A stretch of DNA of 64,000 nucleotides from Lachnospiraceae bacterium (GCA_011959805.1 BLMC01000003.1:1-64000); one strand, 5' to 3'. Positions 40,211 through 50,649 are shown, counted from the first letter of the stretch. Program-made: numbers and translations. The notes: generated by a model not told the origin, from the sequence alone.

Positions 40211-40462
40211 ATGAATTGTTGGTTTTGGATTATCTTATTGTGGTGTTTTTGTGGGAAGGGCGGTTGCCAGAACAATTGTATAGGTACATGTGATCGTAAT
40301 AACGATTGTGATTGCAATTGTAATCCTACATTTCCAACACCAGTTGTTCCACCTTGCCCTCCGAACAATGGTTGTGGCTGCGGAAATGATATGATACAGC
40401 CGCGCGGCTTTGCTGGATTTGGAGACAACAATACCTGCGGGTGTGAAGAGAAAGAAAACTAA
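40211..40462 (+). CDS. Small Cys/Asn/Gly-rich protein, 83 aa
   Basis: MNCWFWIILLWCFCGKGGCQNNCIGTCDRNNDCDCNCNPTFP...; RBS GAGGAG. Confidence 0.65.
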   Translation: MNCWFWIILLWCFCGKGGCQNNCIGTCDRNNDCDCNCNPTFPTPVVPPCPPNNGCGCGNDMIQPRGFAGFGDNNTCGCEEKEN

Positions 40463-40472
40463 AATAAAAAAC

Positions 40473-40520
40473 CACTATAGAAGCGTGCACAAATGCTGCA
40501 CGCTTCTATAGTGTGTATTT
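40473..40520 (+). terminator. Intrinsic terminator after Cys-rich ORF
   Basis: CACTATAGAAGCGTGCA-CAAATGC-TGCACGCTTCTATAGTG, 17-bp perfect arms. Confidence 0.85.
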
Positions 40521-40541
40521 ACTAATATTGGAGTATGAACG

Positions 40542-41228
40542 ATGGAAAACATCAATCAAGAAATTAGAAATAGAGTTAATCTTAGAGAGATATATCGGTA
40601 TTTGGGATATGGTACAAACACTCCAGAAGCTAGTGTTGAGAATTTAATTTTGGAAGTGCTTGATAGGTTGCTTTGTACAATTAAACCAAAGAATCTTTAC
40701 AAGGTATATCACAACAAGATTTCAGGAAATCAAGTGGTACTGCAAGAAAATAATAGAACATTTGTTTTTGAAAGTCAAAATCTTGCGGATAACCTCGCAC
40801 AGTGCAGTATCGTAGTTTTACTCACTGCTACGTTGGGAATTGAGGCGGACAAGTTATTACAGCGATATGAGATATTGCATATGACAAAAGCAGCAGTCGC
40901 ACAGGCTTGTGGTGCAGCGTGTATTGAAGCTTATTGCAACATCTTACAGGAGCAAATTTGTGAGGAATTGTCTAAGAAGGGAACAAAATTGTATCTACGA
41001 CCACGCTTTAGCCCCGGTTATGGAGATTTATCTTTACAATATCAGCGTGTGATTTTCCAGGAGTTGGAGTGCACAAAACGAATTGGGCTTACACTCACAG
41101 ATAGTTTGTTGATGTATCCTACAAAAAGTGTATCAGCATTGATTGGATTGACTGCCAATCCACAAAGCTGTCATATTGGCAAATGCAGTTATTGTGATAA
41201 TATAACATGCGTGTTTCGTGCAATATAA
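40542..41228 (+). CDS. Methionine synthase activation domain protein (stand-alone)
   Basis: FSPGYGDLSLQYQRVIFQEL...LTDSLLMYPTKSVSALIGL; precedes MetH lacking this domain. Confidence 0.88.
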   Translation: MENINQEIRNRVNLREIYRYLGYGTNTPEASVENLILEVLDRLLCTIKPKNLYKVYHNKISGNQVVLQENNRTFVFESQNLADNLAQCSIVVLLTATLGIEADKLLQRYEILHMTKAAVAQACGAACIEAYCNILQEQICEELSKKGTKLYLRPRFSPGYGDLSLQYQRVIFQELECTKRIGLTLTDSLLMYPTKSVSALIGLTANPQSCHIGKCSYCDNITCVFRAI

Positions 41229-41368
41229 AGATAGACTTTCGGAATCTTTTTTACCTGATGCTGTGAGAAAATTTTTTATAAAGTATGTATAGATTGATAC
41301 GCATATAACAGAAAATCTGTTGTAAAGCAAATACAAAAGAGATTCCGAGATACAAAGGGAGGATTTTT

Positions 41369-43783
41369 ATGAATTTTAGAGAACAATTAGGAACGCAGAT
41401 ACTTTTTTTTGACGGTGGAATGGGAACATTATTGCAGGAACGTGGACTTTTGGCTGGTGAAGTGCCTGAGACGTGGAATATCCTTCATCCAGAAGTTATT
41501 AGACAAATTCATACAGAGTATTTGTTGGCAGGAAGCAATATTATTTCTGCCAATACCTTTGGAGTAAATGCGTTCAAATGCAAAAATTTGGAATATTCAG
41601 TGAAGGAACTTGTAACAGCGGGTATTAGGCTTGTTCGAGAAGCGATGCAAGAGGCACGCAGCAATAATTCTAAGCAGCCTATGTATACAGCACTTGATAT
41701 TGGTTCTATTGGAAAATTGTTGAAACCATTGGGAGAAATTTCTTTTGATGAGGCATATAAAACATTTCAAGAGATTATTATAGCTGGAGATCAGGCAGGA
41801 GCAGATTTGATTTTGATAGAGACAGTCAGCGACTCCTATGAGATTAAGGCGGCAGTTCTTGCGGCAAAGGAGAATAGCAATTTGCCAATTATTGTCACTA
41901 TGATTTTTGACGAGAATGGAAAATTGTTGACGGGTGGTGATGTGGCAAGCGTGACAGCAATGCTTGAAGGGTTAGGTGTTGATGCTATAGGGTTTAATTG
42001 TGGTTTAGGTCCAGAACAGATGCAAAAGTTGTTGCCGCAGCTAACAGCATGTTGTTCACTTCCAATTGTGATTAATCCAAATGCTGGACTTCCAGTTGTC
42101 GTAAATGGACAGACGGTTTTTCAGGTAGCCCCAGAGGAGTTTGCGCAGAGTATAAAAACTCTGGTGCAGATGGGAGCGAGTGCGGTTGGTGGTTGTTGCG
42201 GTACTACACCGGCACATATTAAGCGAGTTGTAGAACAATGTAAAAATATGGAAATTATGCCTGTTACGGACAAAAAACTGACAGTTGTGTCATCTTATAA
42301 TCATGCAGTTTACTTTACCAAAAAACCATTGATTGTAGGTGAGCGCATTAATCCAACTGGCAAGTCAAAATTTAAACAAGCACTTCGCGATCATGATATG
42401 GAGTATATCTATAAAGAAGGACTTGCACAGGAAGAAAAGGGTGCCCATATTTTGGATGTCAATGTAGGGTTGCCTGAGATTGACGAACCGCAGCTGATGG
42501 AGGAGGCGGTTATTGGAATACAAGCAATTATTGACTTGCCATTGCAGATTGATACGTCTAACACAGAAGCGATGGAGCGAGGGTTACGCTATTATAATGG
42601 AAAACCCATGCTAAATTCCGTAAATGGCAAAAAAGAGTCGATGGAGAGTGTTTTTCCAATTGCAAAAAAATATGGTGCTGTAGTAGTGTGTCTTTGTCTT
42701 GACGAAGACGGGATTCCTGAGACGGTTGAAGGAAGGCTGCAGGTGGCAGAAAAGATAGTTAAAACTGCTGCAAAATATGGCATTCCTAAGAAAAATTTGG
42801 TGATGGATGCGCTTGTTCTCACTATTAGTACCGGTCAAAACAATGCAAATGTTACTTTGGAAGCGCTGCGTAGAATCCGCTATGAGATGGGAATACACAC
42901 AATTCTTGGCGTGTCAAATATCTCGTTTGGATTGCCGGAGAGAAGTCGCATTAATACAACATTTTTTACAATGGCGATGAACAATGGGTTGAGTGCTGGA
43001 ATTGTGAATCCTTCCAGTGAACCAATGATGTCTGCCTACTACAGTTTTAATGCGTTGATTGGTGAGGATGATCAGTGCAGCACATATATTGCAAATGCGT
43101 CACAAGCAACAGAAAAGAGCACTATGTCATCTGATATGAAAAAAGATACACTTTCGCTGGAGGAGGCAATTGTAAAGGGATTGGTGGAGAGTGCCAATGA
43201 GGAGACCATCAAACTATTAGAACAGAAAATGGATGCGCTTTTCATTATTAATGAAAAATTGATTCCAGCATTAGATATAGTAGGAAAAGGTTTTGAGGAA
43301 AAGAAAATGTTTCTACCACAGCTTTTGATGAGCGCAGAAGCGGCAAAAGCATCTTTTGAAGCGATTAAGACCACTTTATCAAAACAGGGAAAAAATAGTG
43401 AGAGCAAGGGAAAGATTGTGATTGCAACTGTCAAGGGAGACATTCATGATATTGGGAAGAATATTGTGAAAACTTTGTTGGAAAATTATGGATTTGATAT
43501 GATTGACCTAGGGAAAGACGTAAATCCAGAACAAATATTAAAAACAGTGCAAGAACAGCAGGTAAAATTGATTGGACTGAGTGCGCTTATGACGACTACT
43601 GTAGTTAATATGGAAACAACAATTAAGCTTTTGCGTGAAAATAACTTGGATTGTAAAGTTATGGTGGGTGGTGCTGTACTGACACAAGAGTATGCAGATA
43701 TGATTGGCGCAGATTTTTACTCAAAAGATGCTATGGGTTCTGTGCGATACGCAAATGAACTTTACGAAAGAGGAGAACTATAA
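41369..43783 (+). CDS. metH: Cobalamin-dependent methionine synthase (Hcy, pterin and B12-binding domains)
   Basis: FFDGGMGTLLQERG, VGGCCGTTPAHIK, GERINPTGK, TVKGDIHDIGKNIV. Confidence 0.93.
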   Translation: MNFREQLGTQILFFDGGMGTLLQERGLLAGEVPETWNILHPEVIRQIHTEYLLAGSNIISANTFGVNAFKCKNLEYSVKELVTAGIRLVREAMQEARSNNSKQPMYTALDIGSIGKLLKPLGEISFDEAYKTFQEIIIAGDQAGADLILIETVSDSYEIKAAVLAAKENSNLPIIVTMIFDENGKLLTGGDVASVTAMLEGLGVDAIGFNCGLGPEQMQKLLPQLTACCSLPIVINPNAGLPVVVNGQTVFQVAPEEFAQSIKTLVQMGASAVGGCCGTTPAHIKRVVEQCKNMEIMPVTDKKLTVVSSYNHAVYFTKKPLIVGERINPTGKSKFKQALRDHDMEYIYKEGLAQEEKGAHILDVNVGLPEIDEPQLMEEAVIGIQAIIDLPLQIDTSNTEAMERGLRYYNGKPMLNSVNGKKESMESVFPIAKKYGAVVVCLCLDEDGIPETVEGRLQVAEKIVKTAAKYGIPKKNLVMDALVLTISTGQNNANVTLEALRRIRYEMGIHTILGVSNISFGLPERSRINTTFFTMAMNNGLSAGIVNPSSEPMMSAYYSFNALIGEDDQCSTYIANASQATEKSTMSSDMKKDTLSLEEAIVKGLVESANEETIKLLEQKMDALFIINEKLIPALDIVGKGFEEKKMFLPQLLMSAEAAKASFEAIKTTLSKQGKNSESKGKIVIATVKGDIHDIGKNIVKTLLENYGFDMIDLGKDVNPEQILKTVQEQQVKLIGLSALMTTTVVNMETTIKLLRENNLDCKVMVGGAVLTQEYADMIGADFYSKDAMGSVRYANELYERGEL

Positions 43784-43864
43784 AATATTTCAAGAAAGAC
43801 TTTACAAATATAAAAAAATTTTTTATAATGTGTAGAGTATAAAGAAATAGAATATTGGATTTTA

Positions 43865-43910
43865 AAGCAACCAAAGACGGTTTATAGCTGTTTTTTGGTT
43901 GCTTTTTTTA
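43865..43910 (+). terminator. Intrinsic terminator after metH
   Basis: AAGCAACCAAA ... TTTGGTTGCTTTTTTT. Confidence 0.85.
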
Positions 43911-43913
43911 TGC

Positions 43914-44026
43914 ACACGGATGCGGAAAAGAAATATGCAACGAGTAGAAAAAGTCTTCCCTATTCGATTGTGTAGCCCAATATAGAAAAATAAATCAACA
44001 AAGCTGATGGGTGTCCTATACAGTTA
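43914..44026. repeat. Dispersed intergenic repeat, family B, copy 2
   Basis: TCTTCCCTATTCGATTGTGTAGCCCAATATAGAAAAATAA... is collinear with positions 62-138. Confidence 0.65.
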
Positions 44027-44056
44027 AAAAGTAAACAAAGAGAAGGAGAGAATATA

Positions 44057-47000
44057 ATGTTTGATGCAAAGATGAATGTTCCAAAAGCACCGCTTTATAG
44101 GCCAGAATTTGAACATGACAACTGTGGAATAGGTGCGGTTGTCAACATCAAAGGTATAAAGACACATGAGACTGTGGAAAATGCCTTAAAAATTGTAGAG
44201 AATCTGGAGCACAGAGCTGGAAAGGATGCAGAAGGAAAAACTGGTGATGGCGTAGGCATTTTAGTACAAATCTGTCATAACTTTTTTGTCAGGGTCGCGA
44301 GTCCTCTTGGAATTGTACTTGGCGGTGAGCGTGAATATGGCGTTGGCATGTTTTTCTTTCCGCAAGAGGAACTGAAAAGAAATCAGGCAAAAAAGATGTT
44401 CGAGATTATCGTTGAGAAAGAAGGGCTAGAATTTTTAGGATGGCGTGAAGTACCCTGCACCCCCGAGGTCCTTGGCCATAAGGCAGTAGAGTGTATGCCT
44501 TGTATTATGCAAGCATTTGTTAAAAAACCCGCAGCGGTAGAGAAGGGTCTTGCTTTTGATAGGAAACTTTATATTGTGAGGCGTGTTTTTGAACAGAGTT
44601 CTGACAATACTTACGTGGTATCACTAAATAGTAGAACTATTGTGTATAAGGGAATGTTTTTGGTTAGTCAGCTTAGAATGTTTTTTAAGGACTTGCAAAG
44701 TGAAGATTATATCTCTGCAATTGCAATTGTACATTCTCGTTTTTCTACAAATACTAATCCAAGTTGGGAACGAGCGCATCCAAATCGTTTTATTGTACAT
44801 AATGGTGAGATTAATACTATTCGCGGCAATGTAGATAAGATGCTTGCACGAGAGGAAAATATGGAGTCTGTATTTTTGAGTCGTGAATTTCATAAAGTAT
44901 TGCCTGTGATCAATGCGCAGGGTTCTGATTCTGCCATGCTTGATAATACACTGGAATTTTTGGTGATGAGCGGTATGGAGCTTCCACTTGCAGTAATGAT
45001 TACGATACCAGAGCCATGGGCAAACAACAAGACAATGTCTCAGTCGAAGAAGGATTTTTATCAATATTATGCAACGATGATGGAGCCGTGGGATGGTCCA
45101 GCATCCATACTTTTTTCAGACGGAGATATTATGGGCGCTGTACTTGACAGGAACGGACTTAGACCATCTCGCTATTATATTACTTCAGATGATCAGCTGA
45201 TATTGTCTTCGGAAGTTGGTGTGCTTCCAATAGATATGTCCAAGATTATGAAAAAGGATAGGTTGCGTCCTGGTAAAATGCTTTTGGTAGACACGATTAA
45301 GGGTGAGGTGGTTGATGATGACACGCTCAAGGAAAAATATGCAAAGAGTCATCCTTATGGAGAATGGTTAGATTCCAATCTGGTCACTTTAAAGGAATTA
45401 AAGATTCCAAATGTGAGAGTGCCTGCATTCTCCAACGAAGAGAGACAGCGTATGCAGAAGGCGTTTGGCTACACTTATGACGAGCTCAAAACAAGTATTC
45501 TGCCAATGGCGAAAAACGGTGGGGAGAGTATCGGTGCAATGGGTGTTGACACACCGATTCCAGTATTGTCGAAAACACATCATCAATTGTCGCATTATTT
45601 TAAACAACAGTTTGCACAGGTGACAAATCCGCCAATCGATGCAATTCGTGAGGAGATAGTCACATCAACAACTGTTTATATAGGAAAAGATGGAAACCTT
45701 CTACATGATACAGAAAAGAATTGTAATGTATTGAAGGTCAACAATCCGATTCTGACTATTACAGACCTTTTAAAAATTAAGAATATGAAACGAGAAGGAT
45801 TCAAGGTTGAGGTTATTCCAATTATTTATTATAAAAATACAAGTTTGGAACGTGCAATTGATCATTTGTATGTGGAGGCTGACCGCGCGTACCGTGAAGG
45901 GGTTAATATTATTATCCTTTCGGACCGCGGAGTGGATGAGAATCATGTAGCAATTCCTTCTTTGCTTGCAGTATCTGCAATGCAAAAACATTTGGTTCGC
46001 ACGAAGAAGCGGACGAGTGTCGCACTGATTATCGAGTCTGCGGAACCAAGGGAAGTACATGATTTTGCGGCACTTATCGGTTATGGTGCCTGTGCAGTAA
46101 ATCCTTATTTAGCACAAGAGTTGATTAAGGAATTGATTGATAATAGGATGTTGGATAAGGATTATCATGCGGCAGTTGATGACTACAATGATGCAATTTT
46201 GCATGGCATTGTTAAGATTGCGTCCAAAATGGGTATTTCTACAATTCAATCCTATCAGGGTTCACAGATTTTTGAGGCGATTGGTATTGATGTGGATGTG
46301 ATAAACAAGTATTTTACAAACACAGTTTGTAGGGTAGGTGGTATTACCTTACAGGATATTGCAAAAGAAGTAGATGACTTACATTCGCTGGCTTTTGACC
46401 CACTTGGACTTGCGACAGACCTAACACTTGACAGTCCTGGACAGCATAAATCGCGCGGTGGTGGAGAGGAGCATCTGTACAATCCAGCTACCATTCATAT
46501 GTTACAGCAATCTACCCAGAAGGGTGACTATGCACTGTTTAAACAATACTCAAATCTAATTGACCATGAGAATAGTATACACAATATTCGAGGTCTGATG
46601 GACTTTAATTATCCGAAAAAGAGGATTCCAATCGATGAGGTTGAGAGTGTGGAGTGTATTGTTACTCGTTTTAAGACAGGAGCAATGTCCTACGGCTCAA
46701 TATCAAAAGAAGCGCATGAAACGCTTGCAATTGCAATGAATCTGCTTCACGGCAAATCTAATTCCGGTGAGGGCGGTGAAGATTTGGATCGCATGGTAAT
46801 CGGAGCAGATGGACGAAACCGCTGTTCAGCAATTAAACAGGTTGCGAGTGGACGGTTTGGTGTCACCAGTAAATATTTAGTGAGTGCGCAGGAAATTCAG
46901 ATTAAGATGGCACAGGGAGCAAAACCCGGCGAGGGTGGACATTTGCCAGCGGGCAAGGTATATCCGTGGGTGGCTAAAACAAGGCATTCTACGCCCGGCG

Positions 47001-48598
47001 TCGGTTTAATCTCACCACCACCGCATCATGATATCTATTCAATAGAAGATTTGGCACAATTGATTTATGACCTAAAAAATTCTAATAAAGATGCAAGAAT
47101 CAGCGTCAAACTGGTATCGGAGGCGGGTGTCGGTACTGTTGCGGCCGGTGTTGCAAAGGCCGGCGCGCAGGTGATATTGATATCGGGTTATGACGGTGGT
47201 ACAGGCGCCGCGCCTAAGAGTTCAATCCATAATGCTGGACTTCCATGGGAACTTGGGCTTGCGGAGACACATCAGACATTGATTCAAAATGGACTGAGAA
47301 ATAAAGTTCGTATTGAGACGGATGGAAAACTTATGACAGGACGTGATGTTGCTATTGCCGCGATGCTTGGAGCAGAAGAGTTTGGCTTTGCGACTGCGCC
47401 GTTGGTGACAATGGGATGTGTAATGATGCGCGTGTGCAATCTTGACACCTGTCCAGTAGGGATTGCGACGCAAAATCCAGAACTGCGGAAACGTTTTAAA
47501 GGAAAGCCAGAATATGTTATAAATTTTATGAAATTTATCGCACAAGAACTTCGTGAGTATATGGCAAAGCTTGGCGTCAGAACAGTTGATGATTTAGTCG
47601 GACGTACAGATTTACTAAAGAGAAAAGAGACTCTGCCAAAAGGAACAGTGAAGCTAGATTTAAGTTTAATTTTAAGCAATCCCTATCAGGCAGAAAAAGT
47701 AGTGTTTGATCCTAAGCAAGTTTATGATTTTGCGTTGGAAAAGACTTTAGATGAAAAAGTTTTACTAAAGCAGCTTAGCGGTGCTCTTACAGCTCGTAAA
47801 AAGAAGAATATTGAAGTGGAAGTTACAAATATAGATCGCTCTTTTGGAACGATATTTGGTTCTGAAATTACAAAAAGGTATCACAATACATTGGAGGAAG
47901 ATACCTTCCATGTGCACTGTAATGGTGCAGGAGGACAAAGTTTTGGCGCGTTTATACCAAATGGACTTACGCTGGAGTTAGTTGGAGATTCCAATGACTA
48001 TTTTGGCAAGGGTTTATCTGGTGGTAAACTGATTGTCTATCCACCCAAAGGTAGCAATTTTAAACAGGATGAGAATATTATTGTCGGCAATGTGGCACTG
48101 TACGGTGCGACAAGTGGAAAGGCATTTATCAATGGTGTAGCCGGAGAGCGTTTTTGTGTTAGAAATTCGGGAGCACTTGCAGTAGTTGAGGGCGTAGGCG
48201 ATCACGGATGTGAGTATATGACAGGCGGGCGCGTCGTGGTGCTTGGCGATACTGGTAAAAATTTTGCCGCGGGTATGAGTGGTGGTATCGCATATGTACT
48301 CGACGAGAAAAATGATTTGTATATGCGCATTAATAAAGAGATGATATCTATGAGTGAGATTACAAATAAATATGATGTAATCGAGCTAAAAGAAATGATT
48401 GAGGATCACGTAAAGTATACTGATTCTGCGAAGGGTAAAAAGATTTTGGAAAATTTTGGCGCTTATTTATCAAAATTTAAGAAGATTATTCCTTACGATT
48501 ATGAGCGAATGCTCAAGGCTATCGCACAGATGGAGGAGAAGGGACTCAGTGCGGAACAAGCCCAAATTGAGGCATTTTATGCTAATATGCACAAATAA
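44057..48598 (+). CDS. gltB: Glutamate synthase large subunit
   Basis: Ntn-type N-terminus with CGIG, central and FMN domains (GAMSYGSISKEAHETLAIAMN), C-terminal GXGXG domain. Confidence 0.96.
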   Translation: MFDAKMNVPKAPLYRPEFEHDNCGIGAVVNIKGIKTHETVENALKIVENLEHRAGKDAEGKTGDGVGILVQICHNFFVRVASPLGIVLGGEREYGVGMFFFPQEELKRNQAKKMFEIIVEKEGLEFLGWREVPCTPEVLGHKAVECMPCIMQAFVKKPAAVEKGLAFDRKLYIVRRVFEQSSDNTYVVSLNSRTIVYKGMFLVSQLRMFFKDLQSEDYISAIAIVHSRFSTNTNPSWERAHPNRFIVHNGEINTIRGNVDKMLAREENMESVFLSREFHKVLPVINAQGSDSAMLDNTLEFLVMSGMELPLAVMITIPEPWANNKTMSQSKKDFYQYYATMMEPWDGPASILFSDGDIMGAVLDRNGLRPSRYYITSDDQLILSSEVGVLPIDMSKIMKKDRLRPGKMLLVDTIKGEVVDDDTLKEKYAKSHPYGEWLDSNLVTLKELKIPNVRVPAFSNEERQRMQKAFGYTYDELKTSILPMAKNGGESIGAMGVDTPIPVLSKTHHQLSHYFKQQFAQVTNPPIDAIREEIVTSTTVYIGKDGNLLHDTEKNCNVLKVNNPILTITDLLKIKNMKREGFKVEVIPIIYYKNTSLERAIDHLYVEADRAYREGVNIIILSDRGVDENHVAIPSLLAVSAMQKHLVRTKKRTSVALIIESAEPREVHDFAALIGYGACAVNPYLAQELIKELIDNRMLDKDYHAAVDDYNDAILHGIVKIASKMGISTIQSYQGSQIFEAIGIDVDVINKYFTNTVCRVGGITLQDIAKEVDDLHSLAFDPLGLATDLTLDSPGQHKSRGGGEEHLYNPATIHMLQQSTQKGDYALFKQYSNLIDHENSIHNIRGLMDFNYPKKRIPIDEVESVECIVTRFKTGAMSYGSISKEAHETLAIAMNLLHGKSNSGEGGEDLDRMVIGADGRNRCSAIKQVASGRFGVTSKYLVSAQEIQIKMAQGAKPGEGGHLPAGKVYPWVAKTRHSTPGVGLISPPPHHDIYSIEDLAQLIYDLKNSNKDARISVKLVSEAGVGTVAAGVAKAGAQVILISGYDGGTGAAPKSSIHNAGLPWELGLAETHQTLIQNGLRNKVRIETDGKLMTGRDVAIAAMLGAEEFGFATAPLVTMGCVMMRVCNLDTCPVGIATQNPELRKRFKGKPEYVINFMKFIAQELREYMAKLGVRTVDDLVGRTDLLKRKETLPKGTVKLDLSLILSNPYQAEKVVFDPKQVYDFALEKTLDEKVLLKQLSGALTARKKKNIEVEVTNIDRSFGTIFGSEITKRYHNTLEEDTFHVHCNGAGGQSFGAFIPNGLTLELVGDSNDYFGKGLSGGKLIVYPPKGSNFKQDENIIVGNVALYGATSGKAFINGVAGERFCVRNSGALAVVEGVGDHGCEYMTGGRVVVLGDTGKNFAAGMSGGIAYVLDEKNDLYMRINKEMISMSEITNKYDVIELKEMIEDHVKYTDSAKGKKILENFGAYLSKFKKIIPYDYERMLKAIAQMEEKGLSAEQAQIEAFYANMHK

Positions 48599-48617
48599 TA
48601 TGGGAGGATATTGTGAA

Positions 48618-50111
48618 ATGGGAAAACCAACGGGATTTTTGGATTATGAGAGAAAAACTTCTATGGCGGAAGCGCCAGAAGAAAGAATCAAACACTTTAA
48701 TGAATTTCGTGAGCATCTTCCTATGGAGGAACAGCAAAAGCAAGGCGCAAGATGTATGGAGTGCGGTGTGCCATTTTGTCAGGCTGGTATGACAATTGCA
48801 GGTATGACTTCCGGTTGTCCGTTGCATAATCTAGTGCCTGAATGGAATGATTTGGTCTATACAGGAAATTGGGAGCACGCCTATAATCGACTAAAAAAGA
48901 CCAATAATTTTCCAGAGTTTACAGCAAGAGTATGTCCAGCGCTCTGCGAACATGCATGTACTTGTGGACTAAATGGCGATGCGGTTGCCACAAAGGAAAA
49001 TGAGTACGCTATTATTGAGAATGCATATAAGACGGGGTTGGCAGCTGCAAAACCGCCCAAAGTGCGCACCGACAAGACGGTAGCAGTGATTGGAAGTGGT
49101 CCATCTGGTCTTGCTGTGGCGGACCAGCTAAATAAGCGGGGGCACAATGTCACTGTATTTGAGCGCAGTGACCGCCTCGGTGGACTTTTGATGTATGGAA
49201 TTCCGAATATGAAACTTGAAAAACACATTATTGACCGTAAGATTCAAGTGATGAAGGAAGAAGGTGTTAAGTTTTTCACCAATACAGATATTGGGCGTGA
49301 TGTTAAGTCGAAAAAGCTTGTGGAAGGATTTGACAGGATTGTATTTGCGTGCGGCGCCTCCAATCCAAGAGATATTAATGTACCTGGAAGAGACGCCAAA
49401 GGTATTTATTTTGCGGTGGATTTTCTGACAGGAGTAACGAAGAGTTTTTTGGATTCTCAATTGGCAGATAACAATTATGTTTCCGCAAAAGGGAAGGATG
49501 TTGTAATTGTTGGAGGTGGAGACACTGGTAATGATTGTGTGGGTACGACAATCAGACTTGGAGCGAAATCTGTGATGCAGATTGAAATGATGCCCAAAGC
49601 TCCAGATACTAGAGATGTAAATAATCCATGGCCAGAGTGGCCCAACGTTTGTAAAACAGATTATGGACAGGAGGAGGCGATTGCATTATTTGGGAAGGAC
49701 CCACGCCTCTATGAGTCTACAGTCAAAGAGTTTCTAAAGGATAAAGATGGTAATCTTAGTGGTGTAAAGATTGTGAAACTTTTATGGGAAAAAGACCCAG
49801 AAACTAATAAAATGAACAGTAAAGAGATCGAGGGAAGTGAACAGGTTATTGAAGCGCAGCTTGTATTGATTGCAGCAGGATTCCTTGGCAGTCAAAAGTA
49901 CGTCGCAGATGCATTTAATCTTGTGCTAGATGCTCGATCGAATGTGAAAACAGAGCCAGGCAGATATAAGACCAACGTAGAAAACATCTTTGTCGCAGGT
50001 GATATGCACACAGGACAATCGCTTGTGGTTAAGGCGATTCGGCAGGGACGCGAATGTGCGCAACAGGTTGATGAGAGTCTAATGGGATACTCGAATATGT
50101 ATGTACAATGA
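48618..50111 (+). CDS. gltD: Glutamate synthase small subunit
   Basis: GARCMECGVPFCQ, CPALCEHACTCG, VIGSGPSGLAVADQLNKRGHNVTVFER. Confidence 0.96.
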   Translation: MGKPTGFLDYERKTSMAEAPEERIKHFNEFREHLPMEEQQKQGARCMECGVPFCQAGMTIAGMTSGCPLHNLVPEWNDLVYTGNWEHAYNRLKKTNNFPEFTARVCPALCEHACTCGLNGDAVATKENEYAIIENAYKTGLAAAKPPKVRTDKTVAVIGSGPSGLAVADQLNKRGHNVTVFERSDRLGGLLMYGIPNMKLEKHIIDRKIQVMKEEGVKFFTNTDIGRDVKSKKLVEGFDRIVFACGASNPRDINVPGRDAKGIYFAVDFLTGVTKSFLDSQLADNNYVSAKGKDVVIVGGGDTGNDCVGTTIRLGAKSVMQIEMMPKAPDTRDVNNPWPEWPNVCKTDYGQEEAIALFGKDPRLYESTVKEFLKDKDGNLSGVKIVKLLWEKDPETNKMNSKEIEGSEQVIEAQLVLIAAGFLGSQKYVADAFNLVLDARSNVKTEPGRYKTNVENIFVAGDMHTGQSLVVKAIRQGRECAQQVDESLMGYSNMYVQ

Positions 50112-50328
50112 GCAATTTATTGTAAGTGTGCGAAATAGTCTTATATCGGCAGAAGTGATTTGTATGCTATTTTTCTTTTCCTAACTGTTTAAAATATACG
50201 ATGCAATATTGTGACATTAAACTTGTAAAAATTATGAGAAAAAATTTTCTAAAAGATGAAAGGATTTGTTTAGGATAGACGTATTGATAGTATAAAAACA
50301 AAAAACAGGAATGTTAGGAGGAAAGAAA

Positions 50329-50649
50329 ATGAAAAAAATTATAACGAGTATGGCAGTTATGGCAGCAATATTTACTATAAGCGGTGCGACAGCATTTGCG
50401 ACAGAGGCGACAATAGTGCCTGATAATCTGGAGACAACTTTAGATACTATCTGTAGTTATTGTGGAGCTACCTGTTCATTTGTGGATGCAGACGGCGACG
50501 GAATCTGTGACAATTATGGAACATATGGTGGTGGATTAGGAGTAGGTTTCGTGGATGCAGACGGCGACGGAATCTGTGATAATTATGGAACATATGGCTG
50601 TGGTCGTGGCGGACGTGGCCGCGGTTGTGGCCGTGGTAGATGGAGATAA
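50329..50649 (+). CDS. Secreted small protein with DxDGDGICDNYG repeats and Gly/Arg/Cys-rich tail
   Basis: Signal peptide MKKIITSMAVMAAIFTISGATAFA; two FVDADGDGICDNYGTYG repeats; RBS AGGAGGAAAG. Confidence 0.75.
   Translation: MKKIITSMAVMAAIFTISGATAFATEATIVPDNLETTLDTICSYCGATCSFVDADGDGICDNYGTYGGGLGVGFVDADGDGICDNYGTYGCGRGGRGRGCGRGRWR
50482..50600 (+). repeat. In-frame 69-bp-period tandem duplication within the 50329 CDS
   Basis: GTGGATGCAGACGGCGACGGAATCTGTGAYAATTATGGAACATATGG at 50482 and 50551. Confidence 0.9.

Noticed and set aside
41229-41368. Possible SAM or cobalamin riboswitch before metH
   Set aside because: No recognisable conserved core sequences; only an inverted repeat, reported separately.
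47222-47679. Antisense ORFs within gltB
   Set aside because: Fully inside a highly conserved sense gene; treated as shadow ORFs.
50482-50600. Possible CRISPR-like direct repeat
   Set aside because: Only two copies, in frame within a secreted protein gene; a coding duplication rather than an array.
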